Of a stretch of DNA of 64,000 nucleotides, positions 1 through 8,094 are shown piece by piece. The position numbers and the translations under genes are program-made. The first letter of the stretch is position 1; each line of letters starts with the position of its first letter. A model generated the notes under the pieces. The model was given only the letters and a program-made list of their open reading frames with translations, did no database searches and was not told where the DNA came from. The DNA lies in the NCBI RefSeq assembly GCF_947493595.1, contig NZ_CANLRL010000006.1:1-64000 (forward strand), written 5' to 3'. This DNA is from an uncultured Shimia sp. (GTDB taxonomy: Bacteria > Pseudomonadota > Alphaproteobacteria > Rhodobacterales > Rhodobacteraceae).

Positions 1-132
1 ACCGCAGCCGTTGTTGGCCTGGCCGTTGCAGCGTTCACCGCTATCGAAACCACAACTGGCAACCTGACAACCGAAGCAGCGCAGGCTCTGAACGCTGCTG
101 ACGCAACTTCCGGCGCCATCGCAACCGAGTAA
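1..132 (+). CDS. flp: Flp pilin, 5' end cut off by window start
   Basis: The last 43 codons of a Flp/Fap-type pilin, the main subunit of the Tad adhesion pilus. Frame 1 is open from the first base and ends at TAA. The protein is identical to residues 24-66 of the complete pilin that follows. The two DNA copies differ at only three bases over 132, all silent third positions near the 3' end (GCT/GCC, GCA/GCG, GAG/GAA). The 17 bases after the stop are also the same in both copies, so this is a tandem gene duplication. The leader and cleavage site lie outside the window. The family call is firm because the neighbour is complete. Confidence 0.93.
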   Translation, partial: TAAVVGLAVAAFTAIETTTGNLTTEAAQALNAADATSGAIATE

Positions 133-212
133 TTTCGGCTGACACACTTGGTTGAGCGCGGGGTGTTCCATCCCGCCTCCCATGTCTGACACAAAATTTC
201 TGGAGAATTCCA

Positions 213-413
213 ATGATCAAGTTTTTCAAAAACTTCCGCAAAGACGAAGCTGGCGCAGTAACCGTAGACTGGGTTGTTCTGACCGCAGCCGTTGTTGGCC
301 TGGCCGTTGCAGCGTTCACCGCTATCGAAACCACAACTGGCAACCTGACAACCGAAGCAGCGCAGGCTCTGAACGCCGCTGACGCGACTTCCGGCGCCAT
401 CGCAACCGAATAA
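213..413 (+). CDS. flp: Flp pilin (second tandem copy)
   Basis: A 66-residue type IVb pilin precursor exported by the Tad machine and polymerised into adhesive fibres. The short basic N-terminus (MIKFFKNFRKDEAG) is the leader. The prepilin peptidase should cut after the Gly of DEAG, leaving a mature protein that begins AVTVDW and runs into the hydrophobic helix VVLTAAVVGLAVAAF. Position +5 of the mature protein is Asp followed by Trp, where classical Flp pilins have Glu-Tyr. A GGAG ribosome binding site lies about 8 bases before the ATG. The copy before it is nearly identical and the copy after it is diverged. A strong hairpin terminator follows the stop. Confidence 0.95.
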   Translation: MIKFFKNFRKDEAGAVTVDWVVLTAAVVGLAVAAFTAIETTTGNLTTEAAQALNAADATSGAIATE

Positions 414-431
414 TTTCGGCTGACACAATCA

Positions 432-460
432 GAAAGGGCGCCAGGTGAGCGCCCTTTCTT
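432..460 (+). terminator. Rho-independent terminator after second pilin gene
   Basis: A perfect 10-bp stem GAAAGGGCGC/GCGCCCTTTC with a 7-base loop, followed by TT. It would end the pilin transcript before the third copy, or cut read-through so that pilin mRNA outnumbers the assembly genes. Confidence 0.85.
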
Positions 461-499
461 CTAAAGAGGCCATCCCTCAAACATTGTCGGAGAACGCAA

Positions 500-700
500 A
501 TGAACACGTTCATCAAAAACTTCCGCAAAGACGAAGCTGGCGCAGTCACTGTTGACTGGGTGGTTCTGACCGCAGGCATCGTTGGTCTGGCCGTTGTTGT
601 TTTCGCAGCCATTGAGTCCGCAACAGCAACCCCTGTGACCGCCGCAGCAATTACAATCAACGCTGCTGACGCGACAAGCGGCGCAATTGCGACCGAGTAA
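500..700 (+). CDS. flp: Flp pilin (third, diverged copy)
   Basis: A 66-residue type IVb pilin precursor of the same length and design as the preceding copies. The leader and cleavage region KNFRKDEAG/AVTVDWVVLTA and the tail NAADATSGAIATE are shared. The middle differs (GIVGLAVVVFAAIESATATP), so this paralogue is older and may be a distinct or minor subunit. A GGAG lies about 9 bases before the ATG (cggagaacgcaa). It has its own terminator downstream, so each pilin gene appears to form a separate small unit or a step in a polar transcript. Confidence 0.95.
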   Translation: MNTFIKNFRKDEAGAVTVDWVVLTAGIVGLAVVVFAAIESATATPVTAAAITINAADATSGAIATE

Positions 701-726
701 TCTGCTTCCAAGCTTTGAACTTTGTA

Positions 727-761
727 CAGGCGCCCAGAACGGGTCGCCTGTTCGCGTTTTT
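727..761 (+). terminator. Rho-independent terminator after third pilin gene
   Basis: Stem CAGGCGCCC paired with GGG-T-CGCCTG around a short AGAAC loop, followed by ttcgcgttttt. It separates the pilin genes from the cpaB-led assembly operon. Confidence 0.75.
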
Positions 762-896
762 AACGACGGCAACTGATAAAATTGCCCTCAAACCAGCCCT
801 GTGGCTCCCAGAATTCGCCACATTTGCCGGACAGACTGTCCTGGAACCATTCCCGCCGCGCGTTTCGTGCCGGGATAAAAATACGAGGTGGAACCC

Positions 897-1766
897 ATGC
901 GTGCTATATTTGCAGCCGTTTTGCTTTTTGGATTGGGGATCGCGGGATTCGCAGTCTACATGGCGCAGAACTACATCAAGGGCTATGAAAACGCTCTGGC
1001 TCAACAGAAGACCGAGAACCCAACCGTCGAACTGGTGGATGGCTTTGTGGTCGCGCGTCCCATGAAATTTGGCGAGAAACTCGAACTGAAAGACGTGCGC
1101 CGGGTGGCATGGCCCAAGAAGGCCGCGCCAGAAGGCATGTTCACTGATGCGGAGGTCCTGTTCCCTGACGGCAACAACCGCCAGCGCGTGATCCTACGGT
1201 CTATGGAAAAAGGCGAGATCCTGTTGGCCGCCAAAGTGACCGAGCCAGATGAAGAAGCCGGCATCACCTCGCGCCTGAAAAATGGCGAGCGCGCCTTCAC
1301 CATCAAAGTGGACGTGACCAGCGGTGTCTCCGGCCACATTCGCCCCGGTGACCGTGTGGACATCTATTGGACCGGCCGCATCGAACGGGACGAAACCAAC
1401 CGCGGTGAATTCACCAAGCTGATCCAAGCCAACGTAAAATTGGTCGCTGTGGACCAGTCCGTGAACGAAGAGCAGGCAGAGGCCAAGGTTGCCCGGACCG
1501 TAACTGTTGCCGCCACAACCGAGCAGGTGCCAGCCCTGACCCAGGCGCAAAGCTCTGGCCGACTGTCGCTGTCTTTGGTGGGTGCAAACGATGACACCAT
1601 CGCGGAAGTGTTTGAGGTAGACCAACGCATTTTGCTTGGCATCGAAGAGGCTGAAGAAGCGCCAGAGGTGCAGAAAATCGTTCAGGTTCAGCAGCCAAAG
1701 GTCTGCACAATCAAAAACCGCAAAGGCGCGCAGGTCGTCGAAATTCCGATCCCCTGCACCAACTAA
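897..1766 (+). CDS. cpaB: Tad pilus assembly protein CpaB (RcpC)
   Basis: A periplasmic accessory of the Tad secretin, 289 residues. An N-terminal membrane anchor (MRAIFAAVLLFGLGIAGFAV) is followed by a SAF-like domain (around residues 45-110) and the conserved Flp assembly region with RPGDRVDIYWTG. Near the C-terminus are two Cys (VCTIKNRKG and PIPCTN) that could form a disulphide. I chose the ATG because GAGGTGG lies 5 bases upstream; a GTG three codons earlier is the alternative start. It is the first gene of the assembly cluster and is followed by a strong terminator-like hairpin, so cpaC may have its own promoter. Confidence 0.93.
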   Translation: MRAIFAAVLLFGLGIAGFAVYMAQNYIKGYENALAQQKTENPTVELVDGFVVARPMKFGEKLELKDVRRVAWPKKAAPEGMFTDAEVLFPDGNNRQRVILRSMEKGEILLAAKVTEPDEEAGITSRLKNGERAFTIKVDVTSGVSGHIRPGDRVDIYWTGRIERDETNRGEFTKLIQANVKLVAVDQSVNEEQAEAKVARTVTVAATTEQVPALTQAQSSGRLSLSLVGANDDTIAEVFEVDQRILLGIEEAEEAPEVQKIVQVQQPKVCTIKNRKGAQVVEIPIPCTN

Positions 1767-1802
1767 CGCAAATTTTAACGATCTGACCTGCCGCAGGTCA
1801 TC

Positions 1803-1836
1803 AAAGGCGCCCGCCACCTCGGGCGCCTTTGTTTGT
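1803..1836 (+). terminator. Rho-independent terminator after cpaB
   Basis: A perfect 11-bp stem AAAGGCGCCCG/CGGGCGCCTTT with a 6-base loop, followed by gtttgttt. A smaller inverted repeat, GACCTGC/GCAGGTC, lies just upstream. The unit that begins with cpaC therefore probably has its own promoter in 1840-2010. Confidence 0.85.
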
Positions 1837-2010
1837 TTGGGCAACGCGATCTCATCCCCGTTTCCCCTGTGACACTTGTCCCACAGCCCAGCACCTCAAC
1901 AGACCGCGCGAAACCATTGATTCTTGCAATATTTCGCCACTTGGCGCAGAGTGACGGAAAATGTGGGCAAAAGACCCGCGAACCGAGGCGTGATCGAGAG
2001 GCAGGTCACA

Positions 2011-3411
2011 ATGACACTGAAAAGATTTTTTGGGGCGGCCCTATTGGGAGTCGCCGTTGGGGTTTTGCCGCTTGTGGCTCCCCCGTCCTTCGCAGAATCC
2101 CTGCGTGTGGTGCGAAGCGGGACATCCTCTTCGCTCAGCGTTCCAATGAACCGCGCTGTAGTGGTTGAAAGCGACGTACCCTTTGCGGAACTGTCGATCG
2201 CCAATCCGGCGATTGCGGATATTTCGTCGCTGTCAGACCGCACAATCTATGTTCTGGGCAAATCGCCAGGGCTGACCACGCTGACGCTGCTGGATGCCAC
2301 CGGCAAGCTGATCACCAACGTGGATGTGCGCGTGGCGCCGGATCTCTCCGAGTTCAAAGAACGCCTGAAGCAGATTTTGCCCAATGAGAAGATTGAGGTA
2401 CGATCTGCCAATGACGGTATTGTCATGTCCGGCACCGTTTCCTCCACCCAGCGTTTGCAACGTGCGTTGGATCTGGCGGAGCGCTATGCGCCGGAGCGGG
2501 TCTCCAATCTGATGGTGGTCGGCGGCGTGCAGCAGGTGATGCTAAAAGTACGCTTTGCCGAGATGCAGCGGTCCGTGTCCAAGGCCCTCTCAACCGATTT
2601 CCAGATCACCGGCAACGGGAACATCTTGCAAACCGGCTTCTTTAATCAGGTGCCAGATGCAGAAACAGGCACCCGTCCACTGAACGAGGGGACTCGTGGT
2701 GCTGGTTTCTTCAACTTGAATGCCGGTGCCTTTGAGATCAACCTGATGCTTCAGGCGCTGGAAAGCAAAGGCATGGTGCGCACACTGGCGGAACCAAACC
2801 TGTCGGCTCTTTCAGGGCAAGAAGCGAAGTTCCTGGCCGGTGGCGAATACCCAATTCCGGTCGCTCAAGACGGCGGCGAGCTGTCGGTTGAATTCAAACC
2901 CTTCGGTGTGGAACTCAACTTTGTGCCACGCGTTGTGGACGGCGATCTGATCAACCTGGAACTGGCGACCGCCGTGTCCGCCCTGGACACTGCCAATGGC
3001 TATTCTGACGGCAGTGTGACCATCGCAGCCTTCAGCCGCCGCGAAGCCTCCACCACCGTGGAAATGCGCGACGGGGAAAGCTTTGCCATCGCTGGACTTT
3101 TGCAGGATAACTTCCTGGACAACAACTCTCAGCTGCCATGGCTTGGGGACGTGCCTGTACTTGGAACCCTGTTCCGCAGTGCCGACTACTCCCGTTCACA
3201 ATCCGAACTGGTTGTGATTGTAACTGCACATCTTGTGACACCGACCCGCGGAGAAGCGCTGGCACTGCCAACCGACCGGATCAAGCCCCCCACCGAACAA
3301 GAGCTGTTCCTGTTTGGTCACACAGCCGGCGGCCCCAAAAAGCAACGCGGAGCGGCAGGTGAAGTGGCCAAACAAGACTTCACCGGCTCCTACGGCTACG
3401 TGATGGACTAA
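2011..3411 (+). CDS. cpaC: Tad pilus secretin CpaC (RcpA)
   Basis: The outer-membrane secretin through which the Flp pilus leaves the cell, 466 residues. A Sec signal peptide (MTLKRFFGAALLGVAVGVLP, cleavage probably after PSFA) is followed by the BON/N-domain region and then the secretin domain, with the motifs VGGVQQVMLKVRFAEMQR, LAEPNLSALSGQEAKFLAGG and the C-terminal LPWLGDVPVLGTLFRS. The ATG was chosen because the signal peptide starts there and GAGAGGCAG lies upstream; in-frame TTG and GTG codons upstream would add a non-signal extension. The next gene, an OmpA-like lipoprotein, starts 14 bases after the stop and could serve as a pilotin or peptidoglycan anchor. Confidence 0.95.
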   Translation: MTLKRFFGAALLGVAVGVLPLVAPPSFAESLRVVRSGTSSSLSVPMNRAVVVESDVPFAELSIANPAIADISSLSDRTIYVLGKSPGLTTLTLLDATGKLITNVDVRVAPDLSEFKERLKQILPNEKIEVRSANDGIVMSGTVSSTQRLQRALDLAERYAPERVSNLMVVGGVQQVMLKVRFAEMQRSVSKALSTDFQITGNGNILQTGFFNQVPDAETGTRPLNEGTRGAGFFNLNAGAFEINLMLQALESKGMVRTLAEPNLSALSGQEAKFLAGGEYPIPVAQDGGELSVEFKPFGVELNFVPRVVDGDLINLELATAVSALDTANGYSDGSVTIAAFSRREASTTVEMRDGESFAIAGLLQDNFLDNNSQLPWLGDVPVLGTLFRSADYSRSQSELVVIVTAHLVTPTRGEALALPTDRIKPPTEQELFLFGHTAGGPKKQRGAAGEVAKQDFTGSYGYVMD

Positions 3412-3425
3412 GGAAAGGCTGAGAG

Positions 3426-4082
3426 ATGTATAAGAAACTCGCCGCACTTGCGCTCCTACTGATCTCCGCCTGTTCGGACGGCGACAACAGCGCCCTGCCC
3501 TCCTGGGTCCGTGAAGCCGGCTCCGTGGTGGACAGTGGCACCTTTGGTGAAGCCACTGCCAACAACATCGGCATTCACAACGGGGACAAGTCTTACGTTC
3601 TGAGCCTGGCCACCCGATTTGCCGAAGAAGTGCCCACTATGGTGAACTTCGACTTCGACAGCGCTGTACTGGATGAGAACGCCCGCACCATTCTGCGCCA
3701 GCAGGCCGTGTGGATCCGTCAATTCCCGGAAGTGCGCTTTAAAGTCTATGGTCACACTGATGCGGTTGGCAGCAATGCCTACAACAAATCCCTCGGCCAG
3801 CGCCGCGCCCGGGCTGTGGTTTCTTACTTGTCGAGCCAAGGCATCGGCCGTGAGCGCCTGGAAGCGGTTGTTTCCCTTGGCAAAACCCAACCTCTGGTCG
3901 TGACGCAAAACCGCGAACGCCGGAATCGCCGCACGGTCACTGAAGTGACCGGATTTGTCTCAAATCATCCAAACATTCTGGATGGGCGGTATGGATCGGT
4001 CATCTACCGCGAATATCAAGCCAGCGCGATCCCGCCATCCAAAATTACCGGACTGGCCCTGGGCGGCGACGGCGGAGAATAA
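3426..4082 (+). CDS. OmpA-like lipoprotein of the Tad locus
   Basis: A 218-residue outer-membrane lipoprotein with a C-terminal peptidoglycan-binding domain. The signal ends in the lipobox LISAC. The OmpA-like domain (about residues 65-170) contains VNFDFDSAVLDENARTIL, the conserved GHTDAVGSNAYN and QRRARAVVSYL, with the acidic and arginine residues that bind diaminopimelate. It sits between cpaC and cpaE, where many Tad loci carry cpaD, and probably helps anchor or localise the secretin (inference). It is tightly linked to cpaC and followed by a strong terminator. Confidence 0.9.
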   Translation: MYKKLAALALLLISACSDGDNSALPSWVREAGSVVDSGTFGEATANNIGIHNGDKSYVLSLATRFAEEVPTMVNFDFDSAVLDENARTILRQQAVWIRQFPEVRFKVYGHTDAVGSNAYNKSLGQRRARAVVSYLSSQGIGRERLEAVVSLGKTQPLVVTQNRERRNRRTVTEVTGFVSNHPNILDGRYGSVIYREYQASAIPPSKITGLALGGDGGE

Positions 4083-4105
4083 CGCACAACTTCAACACTT
4101 TAGAG

Positions 4106-4132
4106 AAAGCCGACCCTTGGGTCGGCTTTTTT
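4106..4132 (+). terminator. Rho-independent terminator after the OmpA-like gene
   Basis: A perfect 10-bp stem AAGCCGACCC/GGGTCGGCTT with a two-base loop, followed by a run of T. It ends the cpaC-ompA unit. About 12 bases downstream is an inverted repeat ACGATCCG/CGGATCGT (4144-4151 and 4163-4170) in the region upstream of cpaE. Confidence 0.9.
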
Positions 4133-4368
4133 GTGTTCCGGAAACGATCCGCCGCATTTGTCCGGATCGTCGCATAATACCGCACAATTTCGGCTTTTTG
4201 GCCCCAATGTTGCCCAAGTTGAGGGTGATCTTCAGTCCCGAGGCAAGCTGTGTCTGGCGCGAGTCGGTCCGCCATCAATCGGGGTGATTGACTGGCATCT
4301 GCCAAAAAGAGGTGGGCACCTCTGCACAACAACAGGCGCTCCATGCGCCAGAGGACTTGAGGCTGAAG

Positions 4369-5607
4369 ATGAGTAGCGAAGCGCTGCAAACCGATCAAAA
4401 TCCAATCCTGGCATGTACAATCTGCCGGGACGTGCAGAATTTTGAACTTCTGATCGTGGATATGGAAGAGGCTCTTGGGGAACAATGGGGCGACCTCGGC
4501 TTTGAGGACGCCGTGCCATTCATGGCGCAACCCGAGGCCGAACAGCTTGAATTCATTGCCATCGCCATGGACGACATGGACGAAGATTCGCTCGACGAGT
4601 TGACCGCGATCATCACGGAAGCGCGCAACCGCAACATCCGCACCCTCTTGATTGCCGAAGATGTGACCCCGGCGTCGCTGCACACTTTGTTGCGCCACGG
4701 AGCCGACGAATTTATCCCCTACCCGCTCCCACCGGGCGAGCTGCAGGCCGCGATTGACAAGATCCGCGCGGCCGCCAAAGCCGCAGAAATTCCCGCCGCG
4801 TCACAAGTGAAGCTTGCCGCCTCCGAGGACTCCCGCGAAGGTGTCTTGATTGCGGTGCACGGCCTTGCCGGCGGCACCGGCGCCACCACGTTGGCCACCA
4901 ACCTGGGATGGGAATTGGCCACAACCGGATCAGAACCGCCAAGCGTCTGCCTGGTGGATCTGGATCTGCAATTTGGCACCATGTCCACCTATCTGGACCT
5001 GCCCCGCCCGGACGCCGTTTTCGAATTGCTGACAGACACAGAAAGCATGGACAGCGAAAGCTTTGGTCTGGCGCTGCAAACCTATGAAGAAAAATTGCAT
5101 GTGCTGACCGCGCCAGCTGAGATTATTCCTTTGGACCTTGTTGCGCCGGAAGACATCGAACGCATGTTGGAAATGGCGCGTAAGCACTATGACTATGTGA
5201 TTGTCGATATGCCATCGACCCTGGTGCAATGGTCCGAGGTCGTCTTGCAAGCCGCGCATGTGTACTTCGCCACCATGGAAATCGACATGCGCTCAGCACA
5301 AAACGCGATGCGCCTGAAGCGGGCTTTGCAGGCCGAAGATCTGCCGTTTGAAAAGCTGCGCTATGTGATGAACCGGGCGCCGAAATTCACCGATCTGGCG
5401 GGTAAAAGCCGCGTGAAACGCTTGGCAGAGAGTCTGGGCATCTCGATCGACCTGAACATGCCGGATGGTGGCAAACAGGTTTCGCAGTCCTCAGACCACG
5501 GTCAGCCTCTGGCCATCAGCGCGGCCAAAAACCCGCTCCGTAAAGAAATTGCAAAACTCGCCGCCAGCCTGCACGCGCTGGATCAATCCAGCGACAAAGC
5601 TGCGTAA
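4369..5607 (+). CDS. cpaE: Tad pilus localisation ATPase CpaE (TadZ)
   Basis: A 412-residue ParA/MinD-like protein that positions the Tad machine. The first 140 residues form a receiver-like domain (LIVDMEEAL, IAIAMDDMDEDSLDEL, GADEFIPYPLPPGEL). The second part is a P-loop ATPase with the atypical loop GLAGGTGATTLATNLG, which lacks the usual signature Lys, as is common in TadZ proteins, then LVDLDLQFG and YVIVDMPSTL. ATG was chosen because TGAGG lies 6 bases upstream; an in-frame TTG 27 codons earlier is possible but has no good ribosome site. It heads a tight operon, with cpaF starting 15 bases after the stop. Confidence 0.93.
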   Translation: MSSEALQTDQNPILACTICRDVQNFELLIVDMEEALGEQWGDLGFEDAVPFMAQPEAEQLEFIAIAMDDMDEDSLDELTAIITEARNRNIRTLLIAEDVTPASLHTLLRHGADEFIPYPLPPGELQAAIDKIRAAAKAAEIPAASQVKLAASEDSREGVLIAVHGLAGGTGATTLATNLGWELATTGSEPPSVCLVDLDLQFGTMSTYLDLPRPDAVFELLTDTESMDSESFGLALQTYEEKLHVLTAPAEIIPLDLVAPEDIERMLEMARKHYDYVIVDMPSTLVQWSEVVLQAAHVYFATMEIDMRSAQNAMRLKRALQAEDLPFEKLRYVMNRAPKFTDLAGKSRVKRLAESLGISIDLNMPDGGKQVSQSSDHGQPLAISAAKNPLRKEIAKLAASLHALDQSSDKAA

Positions 5608-5622
5608 CAAAGGACACAGGTA

Positions 5623-7107
5623 ATGTTTTCCCGCTACAAAAAGTCCGATGCAAAACCAGCCGCGGCGGTGGCCCAGAAGGTTGCCAAAACCGACCCCCAA
5701 AAGGCGGCTCCAGCGCCAAAAGCTGCGGCCCCTGTTGTGACTCCCGACGCGGTGGCCGCCGAGAAGAAGGTGATGCGCCGCCCTATTGTTGAGAAAGCGG
5801 CGGGCGCGGTCGCGCCGGGCGACAAAGAGCGCCGCCGCAAAGAACGGTTGGGTGAGATCAAGCTGGAGCTGCACCGCGAGCTGCTCGACAACCTGAACCT
5901 TGCCGCATTGGACAAGGCGTCTGAGCGCGAGTTGCGCGCGGAAATCACCGCCATCGCCACGGAAGTGCTGCAGGAAAAAGCGATTGTTCTCAATCGTGAA
6001 GAGCGCACCACCGTGTTTCAGGAGCTCTATGACGAGGTCACCGGTCTTGGCCCTCTGGAAACCTTGCTTCAAGATGAAACCGTCAACGATATTCTGGTCA
6101 ACGGCCCCAAGCAGATCTTTGTCGAACGTGCGGGTAAGCTGGAACTTACAGACATCGTCTTCAAAGACGAGCGCCACTTGCTGCGCATCATCGACAAAAT
6201 TGTGTCCGCTGTGGGTCGCCGCGTCGACGAATCCAACCCTTATGTGGATGCCCGTTTGGCTGATGGCTCACGCTTTAACGCGATGGTGTCCCCCATTGCG
6301 GTGGACGGCTCGCTGGTCTCCATTCGTAAGTTTAAGAAAGACAAGCTGGGCATTGATGACCTGGTGAAGTTTGGCGCGTTTTCCGAAGAAATGGCCGCCT
6401 ACTTGCAAGCCGCTGTGTCCACCCGCCTCAATGTGATTGTGTCCGGTGGTACCGGTTCCGGTAAAACCACAACCCTGAACGCGCTAAGCTCGTTCATCGA
6501 CAATGCTGAACGTATCCTGACCATCGAGGATACGGCAGAACTTCAACTGCAACAGACCCATGTGGGCCGAATGGAAAGCCGCCCGCCAAACGTCGAAGGC
6601 AAAGGCGAAGTATCCCCACGGGACTGTTTGAAAAACGCCCTGCGTATGCGCCCTGACCGCATCATTGTGGGTGAGACCCGTGGCGAAGAAGTGATCGACA
6701 TGCTGCAGGCGATGAACACCGGCCACGACGGCTCGATGACCACCATTCACGCCAACAATGCGCGCGACGGTATTTCTCGACTGGAAAACATGATCGCCAT
6801 GGCTGGTATCGAGATGCCCCTAAAGGCCGTGCGCTCTCAGATTTCTTCGGCTGTGAACCTGATTGTACAGGCGTCGCGCCTACAGGACGGGTCGCGGCGT
6901 ATGACCTCGATCACTGAGATCACCGGCATGGAAGGCGACGTGATTTCCATGCAGGAGATCTTCCGCTTTCAGCGTACCGGCCTGACACCGGAAAACAAAA
7001 TTATCGGCCACTTCACCGCCACCGGCGTGCGCTCTCACTATTCCGAGCGCTTCCGCCTCTGGGGATACGACTTGCCGCCTGAAATTTATGAACCTTCTGC
7101 GGGGTAA
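5623..7107 (+). CDS. cpaF: Tad pilus assembly ATPase CpaF (TadA)
   Basis: The hexameric secretion ATPase that powers Flp pilus assembly, 494 residues. An Ala/Lys-rich, probably disordered N-terminus (about 60 residues) is followed by the N-domain and the GspE/PulE-type ATPase. Clear motifs are Walker [16 protein letters not shown] (around residue 275), the Asp box [10 protein letters not shown], Walker [17 protein letters not shown] and the His box [21 protein letters not shown] lies upstream of the ATG. The gene runs into tadB with a 6-base gap, so their products are probably made together. Confidence 0.97.
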   Translation: MFSRYKKSDAKPAAAVAQKVAKTDPQKAAPAPKAAAPVVTPDAVAAEKKVMRRPIVEKAAGAVAPGDKERRRKERLGEIKLELHRELLDNLNLAALDKASERELRAEITAIATEVLQEKAIVLNREERTTVFQELYDEVTGLGPLETLLQDETVNDILVNGPKQIFVERAGKLELTDIVFKDERHLLRIIDKIVSAVGRRVDESNPYVDARLADGSRFNAMVSPIAVDGSLVSIRKFKKDKLGIDDLVKFGAFSEEMAAYLQAAVSTRLNVIVSGGTGSGKTTTLNALSSFIDNAERILTIEDTAELQLQQTHVGRMESRPPNVEGKGEVSPRDCLKNALRMRPDRIIVGETRGEEVIDMLQAMNTGHDGSMTTIHANNARDGISRLENMIAMAGIEMPLKAVRSQISSAVNLIVQASRLQDGSRRMTSITEITGMEGDVISMQEIFRFQRTGLTPENKIIGHFTATGVRSHYSERFRLWGYDLPPEIYEPSAG

Positions 7108-7113
7108 TCAGAC

Positions 7114-8082
7114 ATGCCATTTTCACCCGAACTCATTGTCTATGCCCTTATTTTTGTCGGCGTCTTTATATTGGTCGAAGGCGTCTACCTGACCGTCTTT
7201 GGCAAATCCATCAGCCTCAACAGCCGCGTAAACCGACGTCTGGAGATGCTGGACAAGGGAACCAAACGCGAAGAGGTACTGGAGCAACTCCGCAAGGAGA
7301 TGAAACAGCACAGCGAGAACAAAGGCATCCCGCTGTACTCCATGCTCGCCGAGAAGGCGCAGAAAGCGGCCATTGCGTTTACGCCAATCCAACTCATCAT
7401 GATGATGGGCGCGGTGACCGTGTTTGCGTTTATGGGCCTCACCGTTGGCACCCAAACCGGTGTGATCACTCGTGCTGCCATCTCCGTGATGATGGGGGTG
7501 GGTGGCGTCTACACCTGGGTCTCGATGAAAGCTGGCAAACGCATTTCGATGATCGAGGAGCAGCTCCCGGACGCCATCGAATTGATGGTGCGTTCCCTGC
7601 GGGTTGGGCACCCTTTCTCAGCCGCGCTTCAGATTGTGTCCAAAGAAATCGAAGATCCGCTGGCCACCGAGTTTGGGGTGATTTCTGATGAGGCTGCCTA
7701 CGGGCGTGACCTTGGCGAAGCTCTGAAAGACATGGCCGAACGTCTCGACATGCAGGATATGCGTTTTTTGTCCGTGGCGGTGACCATTCAACAGCAATCC
7801 GGTGGTAACCTGGCCGAAATTCTCGCCGGACTGTCCAAAGTGATCCGCGCCCGCTTCCGCCTGTTTCGCCGGGTAAAAGCGATTACGGCCGAGGCTAAAT
7901 GGTCCGGCAAGTTTCTGTCCGCCTTCCCGTTGCTTGCGCTGATCGCAATCAACGTGATGGATCCAAATTACTATGACGAAGTGAAAGATCACTGGCTCTA
8001 CATCCCAGGCTGTATCGCCGTTGGCGTATTCTTGGGCATGAACCTCATTGTCATGAAAATTCTGACCAACATCAAAGTTTAA
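7114..8082 (+). CDS. tadB: Tad pilus inner-membrane platform protein TadB
   Basis: A type II secretion F-domain protein of 322 residues that forms the inner-membrane platform with TadC. There is one N-terminal membrane helix (ELIVYALIFVGVFILVEGVY), a pair around residues 92-135, and a C-terminal helix. The T2SSF domain between them has EEQLPDAIELMVRSLRVGH and FLSVAVTIQQQSGGNLAEIL. The length and layout fit complete TadB. Spacing to cpaF (6 bases) and tadC (12 bases) marks a single transcript. Confidence 0.95.
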   Translation: MPFSPELIVYALIFVGVFILVEGVYLTVFGKSISLNSRVNRRLEMLDKGTKREEVLEQLRKEMKQHSENKGIPLYSMLAEKAQKAAIAFTPIQLIMMMGAVTVFAFMGLTVGTQTGVITRAAISVMMGVGGVYTWVSMKAGKRISMIEEQLPDAIELMVRSLRVGHPFSAALQIVSKEIEDPLATEFGVISDEAAYGRDLGEALKDMAERLDMQDMRFLSVAVTIQQQSGGNLAEILAGLSKVIRARFRLFRRVKAITAEAKWSGKFLSAFPLLALIAINVMDPNYYDEVKDHWLYIPGCIAVGVFLGMNLIVMKILTNIKV

Positions 8083-8094
8083 GGAGATCCCGCT

